DNA of 64,000 nt, from the IMG/VR virus record IMGVR_UViG_3300035183_000733, positions 152,496 to 216,495 of that record. One strand, written 5' to 3'. Within the stretch, counting starts at the first letter, position 1; every line of letters starts with the position of its first letter. Both the position numbers and the translations under genes were made by a program. Under the pieces are notes generated by a model. That model saw only the letters and a program-made list of their open reading frames with translations. It had not been told where the DNA came from and did not search any database. The DNA comes from a virus. This document shows, one piece after another, positions 26,600-35,745 of the stretch.

Positions 26600-28702
26600 A
26601 TGAAAAAGTCAATTCTAATGTTGGCTATCGGCCTGATGGCCGGTACCATTAACGCTCAGACGTGGTTGCCTTGCGGCGCCGGTGTTAGTTATCTGGTTAA
26701 TTGCATGGAGGTTTATTCCGGTAATCTGTACATAACGAATTACACGAACCCCAATCCGGGCGACATCGACCGTTGGAACGGCACAACAATGACCAACGTG
26801 TACAACTCAATTTACCAGTACGGCGACCTCGCCACTTCTGGTTCTACAATTTACACCACTGGTTTAAGTATGGGTCAAGGCCTCTACAACTCTGCCACTG
26901 GCAATTCCGGAACGTGGACACAGATTGGCACATTCCTCGGAGGTCAAATGCAATTATGCTGGTTCAATGGCCAGCTATACCGCTCAAACATGTCCGGCGC
27001 CTCGGTGCAGCGCCTTGTTGGAACCACGTGGACCAACGTGCCATTGACCTATGCTTCGACCGTTGGAACGCCTGAAATCAAGGACCAGGGCTCGTTGCTA
27101 TACCTCGGCGGGCGATGGAACTTGGGCGCTACCTACTATGGTTTAACCACAATCAACACATCTAATGTGCAGGCCGCGTACGGACCTACAATCACCTCGG
27201 GCCAGACCGTGACCGATTTCGTATTCAGTGGAACAAACCTTTATGTTTGTATGAGTGGTGCCGGACCGCTTGGCGGTTTTTTCAGACAGAACGGTTCCAC
27301 ATGGGATCCTATCTTGACCGGATACAACTCGATTAGTCGTTGCGAGACATACGGAGGCAAGCTGTACTTTACTGCCGGAACTTCTCCGTGCACAATCTAC
27401 TGTTACGACCCAACTCAGATAATCAGTGGCACTAACCCGAGCACCATCGCGACTATTTCTGCCGGTGGTGTTACAGACATGCAAGTCTACAACAACTCGC
27501 TCTATATTGGAGGTTCGTTCACGAGCGTGAACACCGTTTCATCCGGAGTAGTCGCTGCCAATAACATCATACGTTATAGCGTGCCATTCCCGGCGGCCTC
27601 TTTCAGCACATCTCCAGGTTCACTATGTGGTCTTGGTACAATGACAACAACAAACACTTCAACAGGTGCAACATCATATCAATGGTATGTGAACGGAACA
27701 CCTTACGCGACATCAACCAACACAACCGTTAACGCATGGACATACACCAGTCCTACTCCGTTCGTGGCTGGCACGTTCACTGTTTGCCTTACCGCTATCA
27801 ATGGTCTTATTCGCGATTCAGTTACTCAAGTAATAAACACACTGGCTAATCCTATACCTCCAACGATTAGTGCGCTCGGCTCTACGACTTTTTGTAACGG
27901 TGGTAGCACAACTCTTCTGTGCTCTGCTTCTCCTAACTACTCTTGGAGTTCAGGCCAGACTACGTCGTCAATTTCTGCGACTACTTCCGGCACATACTAT
28001 TGTAATGCCGTGGCTGCGAACGGGTGTGCGACTCCATCCACTAATTCTATCACTGTAACTGTTTATGCCAACCCTACCGCGTCCATCACCGCGTCCGGTC
28101 CTACGACCTTCTGTGCTGGTGACAGCGTGACGTTGACAGGTTCTGGCGCCCCAAACTATTCGTGGTCGCCAACCGGCAGCACGAGCTCTACTATCAACGT
28201 CAACTCCACAGGAGCTTATATGTTGACCGTGACAGATTCAAACGGATGTATTGGCACTGCCACTCAGTCTGTGACCGTTAACCCGTTGCCAACGCCTACG
28301 ATCACGCAGGTTGGCGCGGATTTGACAACCGGTACTTACTCCACATATCAGTGGTTGTTAAACGGTAGCATCATACCTACAGCAAACACTCAGACGTGGA
28401 CACCAGTGTCAAACGGTAACTACCAGGTCGTAGTATTCAATGCGAGCGGCTGTTCGGATACGTCGGCCGTGTTTATTTGGATGAGCACGGGCATGAGTGA
28501 ATTTACGAACGGAACCGGATACACCATCACTAAGGTCGATGGAACGATCCGTGTGACGTTAGAAAAAAATGATAGGGTTGAGGTGTACGACTTGCTTGGC
28601 AACCTCGTATATTCGTCAACACAACAATACCACTCGATCGCTGTTACACCTGGAGTGTACGTGATCAGGGGAAGAAATTTTGTAAGGAAAGTTGGTTTGT
28701 GA
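26600..28702 (+). CDS. Secreted T9SS-type adhesin with PKD/Ig-like repeats, 700 aa
   Basis: Signal peptide (residues 1-19, ending INAQ). Residues about 20-330 look like a beta-propeller (repeats such as GGKLYFTAGTSPC, YNNSLYIGGSFT). Then three PKD/Ig-like repeats with a common beginning (PPTISALGSTTFCNGGSTTL, ASITASGPTTFCAGDSVTL). The end (VEVYDLLGNLVYSST then TPGVYVIRGRNFVRKVGL) is a typical T9SS type A sorting domain. The product should be exported and fixed on the host surface. Codon third positions and style match host surface proteins, so recent gain from a Bacteroidetes host is likely. Leader AAAATAAAATG is host-like. Confidence 0.85.
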   Translation: MKKSILMLAIGLMAGTINAQTWLPCGAGVSYLVNCMEVYSGNLYITNYTNPNPGDIDRWNGTTMTNVYNSIYQYGDLATSGSTIYTTGLSMGQGLYNSATGNSGTWTQIGTFLGGQMQLCWFNGQLYRSNMSGASVQRLVGTTWTNVPLTYASTVGTPEIKDQGSLLYLGGRWNLGATYYGLTTINTSNVQAAYGPTITSGQTVTDFVFSGTNLYVCMSGAGPLGGFFRQNGSTWDPILTGYNSISRCETYGGKLYFTAGTSPCTIYCYDPTQIISGTNPSTIATISAGGVTDMQVYNNSLYIGGSFTSVNTVSSGVVAANNIIRYSVPFPAASFSTSPGSLCGLGTMTTTNTSTGATSYQWYVNGTPYATSTNTTVNAWTYTSPTPFVAGTFTVCLTAINGLIRDSVTQVINTLANPIPPTISALGSTTFCNGGSTTLLCSASPNYSWSSGQTTSSISATTSGTYYCNAVAANGCATPSTNSITVTVYANPTASITASGPTTFCAGDSVTLTGSGAPNYSWSPTGSTSSTINVNSTGAYMLTVTDSNGCIGTATQSVTVNPLPTPTITQVGADLTTGTYSTYQWLLNGSIIPTANTQTWTPVSNGNYQVVVFNASGCSDTSAVFIWMSTGMSEFTNGTGYTITKVDGTIRVTLEKNDRVEVYDLLGNLVYSSTQQYHSIAVTPGVYVIRGRNFVRKVGL

Positions 28703-28724
28703 GTTTGGTTTGATTGATGGAAGA

Positions 28725-28752
28725 GACCCTGGCGAAAGCTGGGGCTTTTTCT
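28725..28752 (+). terminator. Intrinsic terminator after the adhesin gene
   Basis: ACCCTGGC-GAAA-GCTGGGGC hairpin with a GAAA loop followed by CTTTTTC on the plus strand; it closes the 26.3-28.7 kb unit before the convergent minus-strand genes. Confidence 0.7.
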
Positions 28753-28753
28753 T

Positions 28754-29032
28754 TTATCCAACCAGGGTGTTCGTGAAGGTGTCATCGAACTTGCTCTTCC
28801 AGGCCGTTTGCGCCGCCTCTGACGAGAAGAGAATCCCGTGCCTTGAGTACGCCAGGGCCTGTCCGCCTTTGACCACCACGACGCACGGTATCGGGTACAT
28901 GTTCCTGTACCCGGTGGTGGCTTTGAACCCGGAGTCTATCCCGTCCATGTACACCTCGTATCCTTTTATGCTTCCCTTGTGCGTCCCCTCTGGCATGTTG
29001 GGCAGGTCGTAGTATGGCTTTATGTTTCTCAT
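28754..29032 (-). CDS. Small protein of unknown function, 92 aa
   Basis: A compact alpha/beta protein (VYMDGIDSGFKATTGYRN, CVVVVKGGQALAYSRHGILF). No family recognised. It begins directly after the stop of the PhoH gene, so it is coexpressed with it. Confidence 0.65.
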   Translation of the reverse strand: MRNIKPYYDLPNMPEGTHKGSIKGYEVYMDGIDSGFKATTGYRNMYPIPCVVVVKGGQALAYSRHGILFSSEAAQTAWKSKFDDTFTNTLVG

Positions 29033-29815
29033 TTAATTCTTGTTCTTTGTGTCGGGCAGGGATCCTTCCGCCTGCGCCTTCTCGTAGTTGTCCACTATCT
29101 TTATGAGCAGCGGGTGACGCACGATGTCTTCCCTTGTGAACTTGAAGTTGAATACGAGTTCGTCCTCGCCGAGGATCTTCTCTATGAAGAAGTCGAACGC
29201 AACGTACCTCTTGTTGATGTCGTTCTGGTGCTGGTCTCCTATGAGCATCATCTTGGTGTTCTTGCCCATCCTCGTTACGAGTGTGAGCAGCTGCTTCACG
29301 TCGCAGTTCTGGAGCTCATCGGCAATGATGTAGCAGTCCTTAAGCGTACGGCCGCGCATGAACGCGATAGGAACGAATTCTATTACCTTGGAGAACATAG
29401 CGGACTTAAGGTCCTTGGGCTCCATCATCTCGTTGAGGTTGTCGAGGAACGATGCTACAAACGGTGCTACCTTTTCGTCGAGGTCGCCAGGTAGGAATCC
29501 AGTTTCCTCTCCGGAAGTTTCGAGCGGCTTCACCAGGTAGATCTTCTTTATCTCACCCTTGCGCAGAGCCTCGACCGCTGCATAACATGCAGTGAATGTC
29601 TTCGACGTTCCCGGGGGACCGGTGATGGTTGTGATTACGCTTTTCGATATACCCTTGTACAAGTCCTGCTGCTTCGGCGAAAGAACCACCTTTTTGAAGT
29701 GAGTGAACTCTTGTACCACCTTCGCGTCGTCGTATGCTTCCTGCATTTCGTAGTTGGACAGCTTCTTCTTGCCGTTCTTCTTGATGCGGTCTTTGCTCTC
29801 TTTGGATAAACCCAT
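29033..29815 (-). CDS. phoH: PhoH-like ATPase, 260 aa
   Basis: P-loop NTPase of the PhoH family, common in phages. Walker A is GPPGTSKT (residues 66-73), with Ser where most have Gly; Walker B is CYIIADELQN (about 164-173); a third conserved motif is MMLIGDQHQND (about 191-201). PhoH proteins are RNA/DNA-stimulated ATPases, sometimes with helicase activity. A basic N-terminal 30 residues precede the core. Its late-promoter-like box overlaps the stop codon of the upstream ADP-ribosyltransferase gene. Confidence 0.9.
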   Translation of the reverse strand: MGLSKESKDRIKKNGKKKLSNYEMQEAYDDAKVVQEFTHFKKVVLSPKQQDLYKGISKSVITTITGPPGTSKTFTACYAAVEALRKGEIKKIYLVKPLETSGEETGFLPGDLDEKVAPFVASFLDNLNEMMEPKDLKSAMFSKVIEFVPIAFMRGRTLKDCYIIADELQNCDVKQLLTLVTRMGKNTKMMLIGDQHQNDINKRYVAFDFFIEKILGEDELVFNFKFTREDIVRHPLLIKIVDNYEKAQAEGSLPDTKNKN

Positions 29816-29834
29816 TATGTTTAAGTTGGTTATG

Positions 29835-29845
29835 CTTTATATATC
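29835..29845 (-). promoter_or_regulatory. Late-promoter-like box GATATATAAAG overlapping a stop codon
   Basis: The box lies 19 nt before the phoH ATG and includes the last codons and stop of the upstream gene (GAT ATA TAA). Confidence 0.6.
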
Positions 29846-30466
29846 GTCGCGTCCCTTGAGATGCTTCAGCTTCTTCTCTACCTTTTTTATCTTTATTATC
29901 TCAGGGTTGTACACCACAAGGTGGTACACCTGCGGCAGCTTATGCAGATATGCGTCGTATCCTATGGCCGTCATCGATTTTCCGAATTCCTTCGAGTCTC
30001 TGCCATACAGGTCGTTGTACAGCCCGAGCGCCGCGTCGAGCATGTTGTCGTTGTCCATGGCGGCCTCTACTGCCATCTCCTTCGCCATATCGATGTCCTG
30101 CGCGTAATTCTGCAGGTTCATCTCGAGCTCCTCTTTGTCCGGATACAGGTCTATGAACTTCCTGAGCTTAGCCTCGTCCGGTTTAGTCTTCTTGTCGAGC
30201 ACGCGTTCCGGATCGAGCTCCATGGTTGCGGTGTATATCCAGCCTGGGTCCGATCCGTAGCTTCCCTCTGCATAACCAGACGCCTGCCACTTGAGCCTGC
30301 TCCAGTATATGCCGGGTCCCATCGCGTTCCTGTCGCGGGAATAGTCTTCGGCGTCGAGGTAACGGCCGACGAAGGTGTCAAGCTTCTGCCTGTCCCCGTG
30401 ATACCACAATCCGTCTATGAGTTTCTTGCTTATCATTTGTTGTCGAGAAATCTTTTTTACATGCAC
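29837..30466 (-). CDS. ADP-ribosyltransferase-like protein 1, 209 aa
   Basis: Shows the start of an ART fold: LWYHGD (about residues 20-25) as the first NAD-binding strand with His, then GPGIYWSRLKWQASGYAEG (about 51-69) as the second motif with an aromatic, as in the H-Y-[EDQ] group of ADP-ribosyltransferases. A helical insertion (about 90-150) and VYHLVVYNPEII near the end may supply the third motif. Likely modifies host protein or nucleic acid with ADP-ribose, as T4 Alt and Mod do. Unlike the other two ARTs it lacks a clear capsid-targeting peptide. The start may be M1 or M11; the 5' end overlaps the M43-like fragment. Confidence 0.6.
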   Translation of the reverse strand: MHVKKISRQQMISKKLIDGLWYHGDRQKLDTFVGRYLDAEDYSRDRNAMGPGIYWSRLKWQASGYAEGSYGSDPGWIYTATMELDPERVLDKKTKPDEAKLRKFIDLYPDKEELEMNLQNYAQDIDMAKEMAVEAAMDNDNMLDAALGLYNDLYGRDSKEFGKSMTAIGYDAYLHKLPQVYHLVVYNPEIIKIKKVEKKLKHLKGRDDI

Positions 30467-30752
30467 TTATTGTCCGTGTAATCCGTGTAATCCATATTTG
30501 CTTCTTAAGTAAGGAGTCGTTGCAGTCGAGATAATCCGTGTAGAGCACGTGATACACGACTGGTATTCTTACGACCTTCTTCCTGAACGGACCGTTTATA
30601 GATGCGCCCGAAGCCTCGTTCTCGAGGAACCTATCGACCTCCTTGTTGACCTTGTTTTTCTGAACCGCCGTTATTTTTGAACCGCATGGATCTTGCGCGA
30701 AAAGCGACAGTGACATCATAATCGCAGCGAATAGTGATAACAGCTTCTTCAT
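30378..30752 (-). pseudogene. Secreted M43-type metalloprotease fragment, 124 aa
   Basis: Signal peptide (MKKLLSLFAAIMMSLSLFAQ) followed by RKKVVRIPVVYHVLYTD, which matches the beginning of the catalytic domain of cytophagalysin-type M43 proteases of Bacteroidetes (IPVVxHVxY). The zinc site HExxH, expected about 80 residues later, is absent because the frame runs into the ART gene. The end has lost similarity after DCNDSLLKKQ; a 9-bp tandem GATTACACG lies there. Probably a truncated host-derived exported protease; a short intact secreted protein is the alternative. Confidence 0.5.
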
Positions 30753-30765
30753 AACTGTTTAGTTT

Positions 30766-33700
30766 TTATTTGAGGTCTAATGGAGTTTTGCCGAATGTTT
30801 TGTATCCGGACGCTTTCACGTATCCCTTGCGCAGCACGTGCGCGGGGTTGCCATGCGTATCGTCTACCCAGCATTCTATAGAATATGTCGACTCTTCGAT
30901 GAAGTTGAATATCAAGTTCTCGTGCTTTACGTCTATGACGGTCTCGCCGGTGGCCTCGTTGATGATGACCCACCTGGTGTTGTCTTTTCCAGGTATCTCG
31001 GAGTGGTTGTGGATGAAGAACACAGGCACGCCAAGTGGGACCTCGAAATCGTCCTTGAATACTCTGAGGTCGTTGTTGCTGAATGACTGTGATCCAGCCC
31101 AAGACGGTAGGTGCCCACGGTGCTGTGCCCATGGAGTAGGGTATTCTGGACCGAGCGGCTCGGTCTTCACAAATCCCTTTGCCTGCCAGTACGCATAGCT
31201 GCTCGACGCATTACTTATCAGGTCCTGCAAAGGCGTGTCGAGGAACAGCATGTTAGGATCTATAGACGGGTAAGTCGCGAGTAAATTCGTCAAGTCGTTC
31301 TGCTGCACGAGCCACGTAGGATACGTCCAGCTGTATGGGTCTCCCACGATGCCGCCAGGTGACGACGCCTGCATATAGTCGACGAAGTGCCAACCGTCCG
31401 CCCCGCTCGCCTTGGCGCTCGCCTTGATGTACGGAGGTGATGCTGGCCCCTCGAACACGTGGAAGTCGAACTTCATCAATCCTGGATTTGTGGACGCCTG
31501 TAGCTGCGCAACCGCCTCGAACAGATCGAGCGGCGCTATCGATGGCGACTGATCCACAAACGTGAACCAAGGATAATCGTCTATCCTTATCTGGTCTCCG
31601 ATCTGCGGGTTGTATATCTTGAATCCGCCGAGGAAGTCGCCGTGGTAGTCCATCATGTCCCACGTCGAGTGGTACAGCTCGTCCCATGACACGTCCATGT
31701 TCATCCACCTGAGCGCGTATGTGGTACCGAACCTTCTCGCCGGGTTGTCTTTCTCCTCGCTCTCCGCTATGACGACGTTGAGGTCCGCGTAGTTGCCGGT
31801 GTACGGACTTAGTATCTGCGCGTCCTCTTGGTTCCTGTAGCGCTTCCAGTTTATCAGCTGTTCGTGCACGGGTGAATTGTAAAGGCTGATGCCCTCTATA
31901 GGAAACTCCCACGTAGAACCGGCGAGGTCGTCCCAGGTGTCTGTGGTGCTGTCCCACTGGTATACTGGGAAGTTTCTCCATCTTGCGAATGCTGCAATCT
32001 GCAGCTCCCTTGCGAGGACTTCTATGTATTCGTTCTTTATCTCTACTGACTTTGCGTTGAACATGTCGTACATGTTCATAGTGACCCTGTACTTGCCTGT
32101 GTACGGCAGAAAGTGTGGGAGGTTGTAGTAGTCCTGTATCCTACCCCTTATAGAGAAGTAATAAGGCCTGTCCCCGAATTTCTCTATTATCCACTCTATC
32201 TCGTAGAACATGGAGAAGTCTATCGTATCCCAGGTGAAAGTATTGACATCAGTATCGTCCCATGCGATGTCCAGGTCATCCCACGTGAATTGGGAGATCT
32301 TGCCCTTTAGAATGACGGGACAGCCTGCGACTACGCCCGGCTCGTCCTCTATGTACTTGTCCTTCTCGTCTCTGTACGGCCACGGGAATTTCTTGAGCTC
32401 GTCGTAGAATTCGGTTATGGATTCTAACAGCCCTGGCACGGCGTACGGCGGATAGTGCTGGCCCGTACTGTACGGGTTCACGAGGTTGTCGTAATTGTCG
32501 ACTGGCAGGTCGAGTCCTGGACTGAACCTCGTGGTCATGAACCTGCGGATGTCGCGGATGTAACCCACCTGCGGGTCCGCCTCGAATTCTATATCGGCGC
32601 CGACTTTCTGCGGTATGACCTTGAGCTCGTCGGTCCAGCTTCTGGTGCCGTACCTTTCAAAGTAGATACCCTCGCCGACTATGTCGACTATCCTCGCGTT
32701 AAGCGGTACGTACTCGCGCTTGAGTTTCTCTTTGAGAGCGAAAAGCTTCAAGAGCACCTCCTCGTTAGAGAACATGAATGCGTTTTGTGTCCCCGGTATT
32801 CCGAACTGGTCCACCTCTCCGGTCTCCACCGTTATGTCATAGAACAGACCGAAATTGCCGGTCTTCCTGTATGTCTTGCTCGGTATTAGCGGGTGCTTTA
32901 ACAGCGGCTTGTTCGTCTCGTTGAACAGCTGATCTATCTGCATCTGCAATACTTTACCGTAGTTCTCTGAGCTCTCGTCCACATTCAGCCAGTACTCCTT
33001 GATGCGCATGTCCTGGTAGCCGAAGAACCTCACTATGTTGATGAGACCCTTGTACGCGCCCATGTACGGGAATATGTCCTCTCCCGCGACGAACATCTCC
33101 TTACGCTTCTCGTTCAGCATCTGGTAGTCCGGGAGCGCCTCTTTTATGTCGTAATCGCGAAGCATTATCGCGTCGCTGTGCGTGAGCTTGCGACCGAAGT
33201 TCTCGAGCATCAATCTCAATCGGTCGTCCTCGCCGACGGTCTCGCCCTGTAGGGCTATCTTCGCGACTATCCTCGGCGTAGGGAACGACATGTCCTCGAT
33301 GATGAGCGTACGGTCGTATATGTCCTCGTCTGGTGACGTGAATCCGAGGTTTATCTTTAGTGGCTCGGAGTTGATGCTCACCACTATCTTCTGCTCATCA
33401 GGACTTATCTCCGTGTACGCTACTGCTGGGTTGCCGTAGTCTATGGTCTCGTACCTCGTAATGTATGGAACACCGTCTTCCTCGGTGACCTGAAACTGGA
33501 ATATGTTGGCCTCAGCATCGTTGGTCTCCCACCTCGCACGCCAAACTTCCTGTGTCGGGGATGTCTGTTGACCCAGTACTGGGAATGTGAGCGTGTCTGC
33601 TCCAGGAGATCCGTATATTACGTTCTCGAGTATGAATATGTGTTCGTTTTCGTACAGGCCAATTGACACCTTGGAGAAGTACATATTGCCCTCCCAGTAT

Positions 33701-33774
33701 CCGGTCTCCTCGTTGAAGGAGAAGTTCAGGTTATTGCCGGTCTTATCGTAAAATTTCAGGTGCTTATATGACAT
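30766..33774 (-). CDS. Large baseplate/tail virion protein, 1002 aa
   Basis: No membrane segment or named motif. N-terminal 200 residues are beta-rich, followed by a helical stretch (about 205-300, DIKEALPDYQMLNEKRKEMF) and further beta domains rich in Trp/Asp (FTWDDLDIAWDDTDVNTFTW). Placement between late genes and size suggest a baseplate component. It starts 17 nt after the stop of ART protein 2 with no separate promoter seen. Confidence 0.75.
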   Translation of the reverse strand: MSYKHLKFYDKTGNNLNFSFNEETGYWEGNMYFSKVSIGLYENEHIFILENVIYGSPGADTLTFPVLGQQTSPTQEVWRARWETNDAEANIFQFQVTEEDGVPYITRYETIDYGNPAVAYTEISPDEQKIVVSINSEPLKINLGFTSPDEDIYDRTLIIEDMSFPTPRIVAKIALQGETVGEDDRLRLMLENFGRKLTHSDAIMLRDYDIKEALPDYQMLNEKRKEMFVAGEDIFPYMGAYKGLINIVRFFGYQDMRIKEYWLNVDESSENYGKVLQMQIDQLFNETNKPLLKHPLIPSKTYRKTGNFGLFYDITVETGEVDQFGIPGTQNAFMFSNEEVLLKLFALKEKLKREYVPLNARIVDIVGEGIYFERYGTRSWTDELKVIPQKVGADIEFEADPQVGYIRDIRRFMTTRFSPGLDLPVDNYDNLVNPYSTGQHYPPYAVPGLLESITEFYDELKKFPWPYRDEKDKYIEDEPGVVAGCPVILKGKISQFTWDDLDIAWDDTDVNTFTWDTIDFSMFYEIEWIIEKFGDRPYYFSIRGRIQDYYNLPHFLPYTGKYRVTMNMYDMFNAKSVEIKNEYIEVLARELQIAAFARWRNFPVYQWDSTTDTWDDLAGSTWEFPIEGISLYNSPVHEQLINWKRYRNQEDAQILSPYTGNYADLNVVIAESEEKDNPARRFGTTYALRWMNMDVSWDELYHSTWDMMDYHGDFLGGFKIYNPQIGDQIRIDDYPWFTFVDQSPSIAPLDLFEAVAQLQASTNPGLMKFDFHVFEGPASPPYIKASAKASGADGWHFVDYMQASSPGGIVGDPYSWTYPTWLVQQNDLTNLLATYPSIDPNMLFLDTPLQDLISNASSSYAYWQAKGFVKTEPLGPEYPTPWAQHRGHLPSWAGSQSFSNNDLRVFKDDFEVPLGVPVFFIHNHSEIPGKDNTRWVIINEATGETVIDVKHENLIFNFIEESTYSIECWVDDTHGNPAHVLRKGYVKASGYKTFGKTPLDLK

Positions 33775-33790
33775 GTATTATAATCCTTGC

Positions 33791-34651
33791 TTAATTATAC
33801 CACTTTATGTTCGGTAGTTCCATTATTTCCTTGCCCATTTCTGACAGCATCTTGCCCATGGAACTGTAAGTGAGCGCACGCCAGTGTAAAGGTGTCTTGC
33901 CCGTCTTAGAGTTCAGCACGATTTTCAACCGTTCGCCGGATAGATTCTTCTCACTCATTCCGAGCGCTTTGAGCATATTCGGCTTGCTACTGAACCCGAC
34001 CTTTTGTGGCTTGATCTTACCGTCTTGTATTGTCAGCCTATAATAATCATCGCCAAGCAGAACCATGTTGGCATCCTGTGCATCGGTATTGTCTGCTTTT
34101 TTCCTACCGTATGATAATACTCTCTGTATCGGTATCGCGTAGAGCCTGGTCGTCCCATCCGGTTGTTTCTCCCCGGTCATTAGTATCATGCTCCCGAGTC
34201 CGGCCTTCGTAAAATTCTCGTTGACATTCTCGTTCATTATCTCTGCATCATCTTGATCGAACACTGCAACCATGTTACCGTCGCGTACCGTGTGACCGTC
34301 GAACTTCTGTAAACGTTCTTTGATGAACAGCGCGTCGTATCCCTGTGATATTAGCTTGGCCTTCCAATTTTTGAAAAACTCGGTATCCTTGGTGTGCTCC
34401 ATTCGTATTGCGTCCCACTCGTCCATAGTTATAACTTTCGGATTCTCGTAAGTCAGCTTGCATTTCATGATGTTCTCTCCGAACATCTTGGCAAGCTCTG
34501 CATCATCAGCAAACCAAATACCGAAAGCCGATGGGCCGCTCTTAGTTTTTGACATATCAAACTTGTCAAACTTACTGTCGGTACCATGATACCAAACAGA
34601 ACCATCGGTATTCTCGGACTCAAATAAGCTATAAGTTTTTATGTGCTTCAT
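33791..34651 (-). CDS. ADP-ribosyltransferase-like protein 2 with capsid-targeting-like N-terminus, 286 aa
   Basis: I place the start at ATG 34651 (MKHIKTYSLFE), not the longer frame, because this peptide recurs at the start of many neighbours and the start overlaps the upstream stop. After the peptide come ART motifs: VWYHGTDSKFDKF (about residues 18-30) and AFGIWFADDAELAKMFG (about 43-59), and a later VAVFDQDDAEIM (about 128-139) with the acidic catalytic-type residue. Prohead-protease-type cleavage would fall after SLFE. Analogy: T4 Alt, an ART packaged in the head and injected. A C-terminal domain of about 140 residues is unrecognised. Confidence 0.7.
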   Translation of the reverse strand: MKHIKTYSLFESENTDGSVWYHGTDSKFDKFDMSKTKSGPSAFGIWFADDAELAKMFGENIMKCKLTYENPKVITMDEWDAIRMEHTKDTEFFKNWKAKLISQGYDALFIKERLQKFDGHTVRDGNMVAVFDQDDAEIMNENVNENFTKAGLGSMILMTGEKQPDGTTRLYAIPIQRVLSYGRKKADNTDAQDANMVLLGDDYYRLTIQDGKIKPQKVGFSSKPNMLKALGMSEKNLSGERLKIVLNSKTGKTPLHWRALTYSSMGKMLSEMGKEIMELPNIKWYN

Positions 34652-35742
34652 ATCTTTGGTTTTCCCACCATTAGTTTTATGTGTTCTTTTCCGCCTATAT
34701 CGCGACCGTACCATCCGTCGCCTAGCATATCTGGGTCCGTAGGATGTTTGCCATAGAACATTATATCTTTACCTGGCATCAACTTTTTTATCTCGTCCTT
34801 GTCGTTGATGACGTTGATGTGATACTTGTTTATCAATATCTGCGCGAGCTTGCCGGACACCTCACTGTAGTAACCTATCTTAGATAAATCTTTAGCCTTA
34901 TGCTCAAGATACACTTTCTTCGTGTCCTTCTGTCCGTCGTGTCCGACTCCGGAGAATTTTATACCGTATTTTGTCTTCTGTCCGAACACAATTAGATCGA
35001 GGTCGGGGCTTCCATGAATATCGACTCCGCTCCAGAAGTTCCAATCCTTGTCGGCAAAGACGTCCTCTGGCTTTTTGATTTTTGCATGACCACCTATTTC
35101 TGAGTACGCTGTCGATATTAGATCGAAGAACTCCTTAGAAAGTTCCGGGTGTTCCTTTGGATTTATCTCCACCCACTGGTTTCTCTTCGGATCGAGTATC
35201 TCGCCAGACTTCTCGTCCATCTTAACGAGCTGCAGCACGTGTTTCTGGAATTCTTCGCGAGAAATACGGTGCTCGAGATCGTCCATTATTATCTCAGTGT
35301 TCCCGCTGTAATTATCGGCGAGCCACTTCTTCGTAATATTGGGGTCTATCCATGTATCCTTCTTGCCGAGTATAACAGTCATAGTCGGGGTGGCGCTTGC
35401 TGTTCGGTCCACTTGCACATCGGTCGATTGCTTATGCAAAGCCGGGTTGAATAATATGCCTGGAACGTTCAGCTTTCTGCACAGCCAAAACGCGAGGAAC
35501 CCGCCCATCGAGTTGCCTATTATCAATGATACTTCCTTACCTTTTAAAAGATTTATTATTTGGTTGAATATGGTGGATCCTTCCCTCCTATAATCCACAT
35601 GTGGCATAATCACATTGCTGAAATGCGACGCGAGCCATTCCCCCTTATCGCCTGGATTGGAATCAAGTCCGTGCAGATATAATATAACTGGGCCGTCCTT
35701 TTGTTCGGCCTCGAATAGTCTGAAGTTTATTAGGTGTCTCAT
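34648..35742 (-). CDS. Alpha/beta hydrolase plus unknown C-terminal domain, capsid-targeting-like N-terminus, 364 aa
   Basis: Residues 1-11 (MRHLINFRLFE) are the shared N-terminal peptide. Residues about 18-170 form an alpha/beta hydrolase: LYLHGLDSNPGDKG (oxyanion region), nucleophile elbow GNSMGG with Ser78, and DLEHRIS with a likely catalytic His. This is close in style to the YqiA/UPF0227 esterases. Residues about 180-364 form another domain (DLDLIVFGQKTKYGIKFSG; KKLMPGKDIMFYGK) that I do not recognise. The product may be a packaged, injected enzyme. Overlaps the ART 2 start by 4 nt. Confidence 0.75.
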   Translation of the reverse strand: MRHLINFRLFEAEQKDGPVILYLHGLDSNPGDKGEWLASHFSNVIMPHVDYRREGSTIFNQIINLLKGKEVSLIIGNSMGGFLAFWLCRKLNVPGILFNPALHKQSTDVQVDRTASATPTMTVILGKKDTWIDPNITKKWLADNYSGNTEIIMDDLEHRISREEFQKHVLQLVKMDEKSGEILDPKRNQWVEINPKEHPELSKEFFDLISTAYSEIGGHAKIKKPEDVFADKDWNFWSGVDIHGSPDLDLIVFGQKTKYGIKFSGVGHDGQKDTKKVYLEHKAKDLSKIGYYSEVSGKLAQILINKYHINVINDKDEIKKLMPGKDIMFYGKHPTDPDMLGDGWYGRDIGGKEHIKLMVGKPKI

Positions 35743-35745
35743 TGT

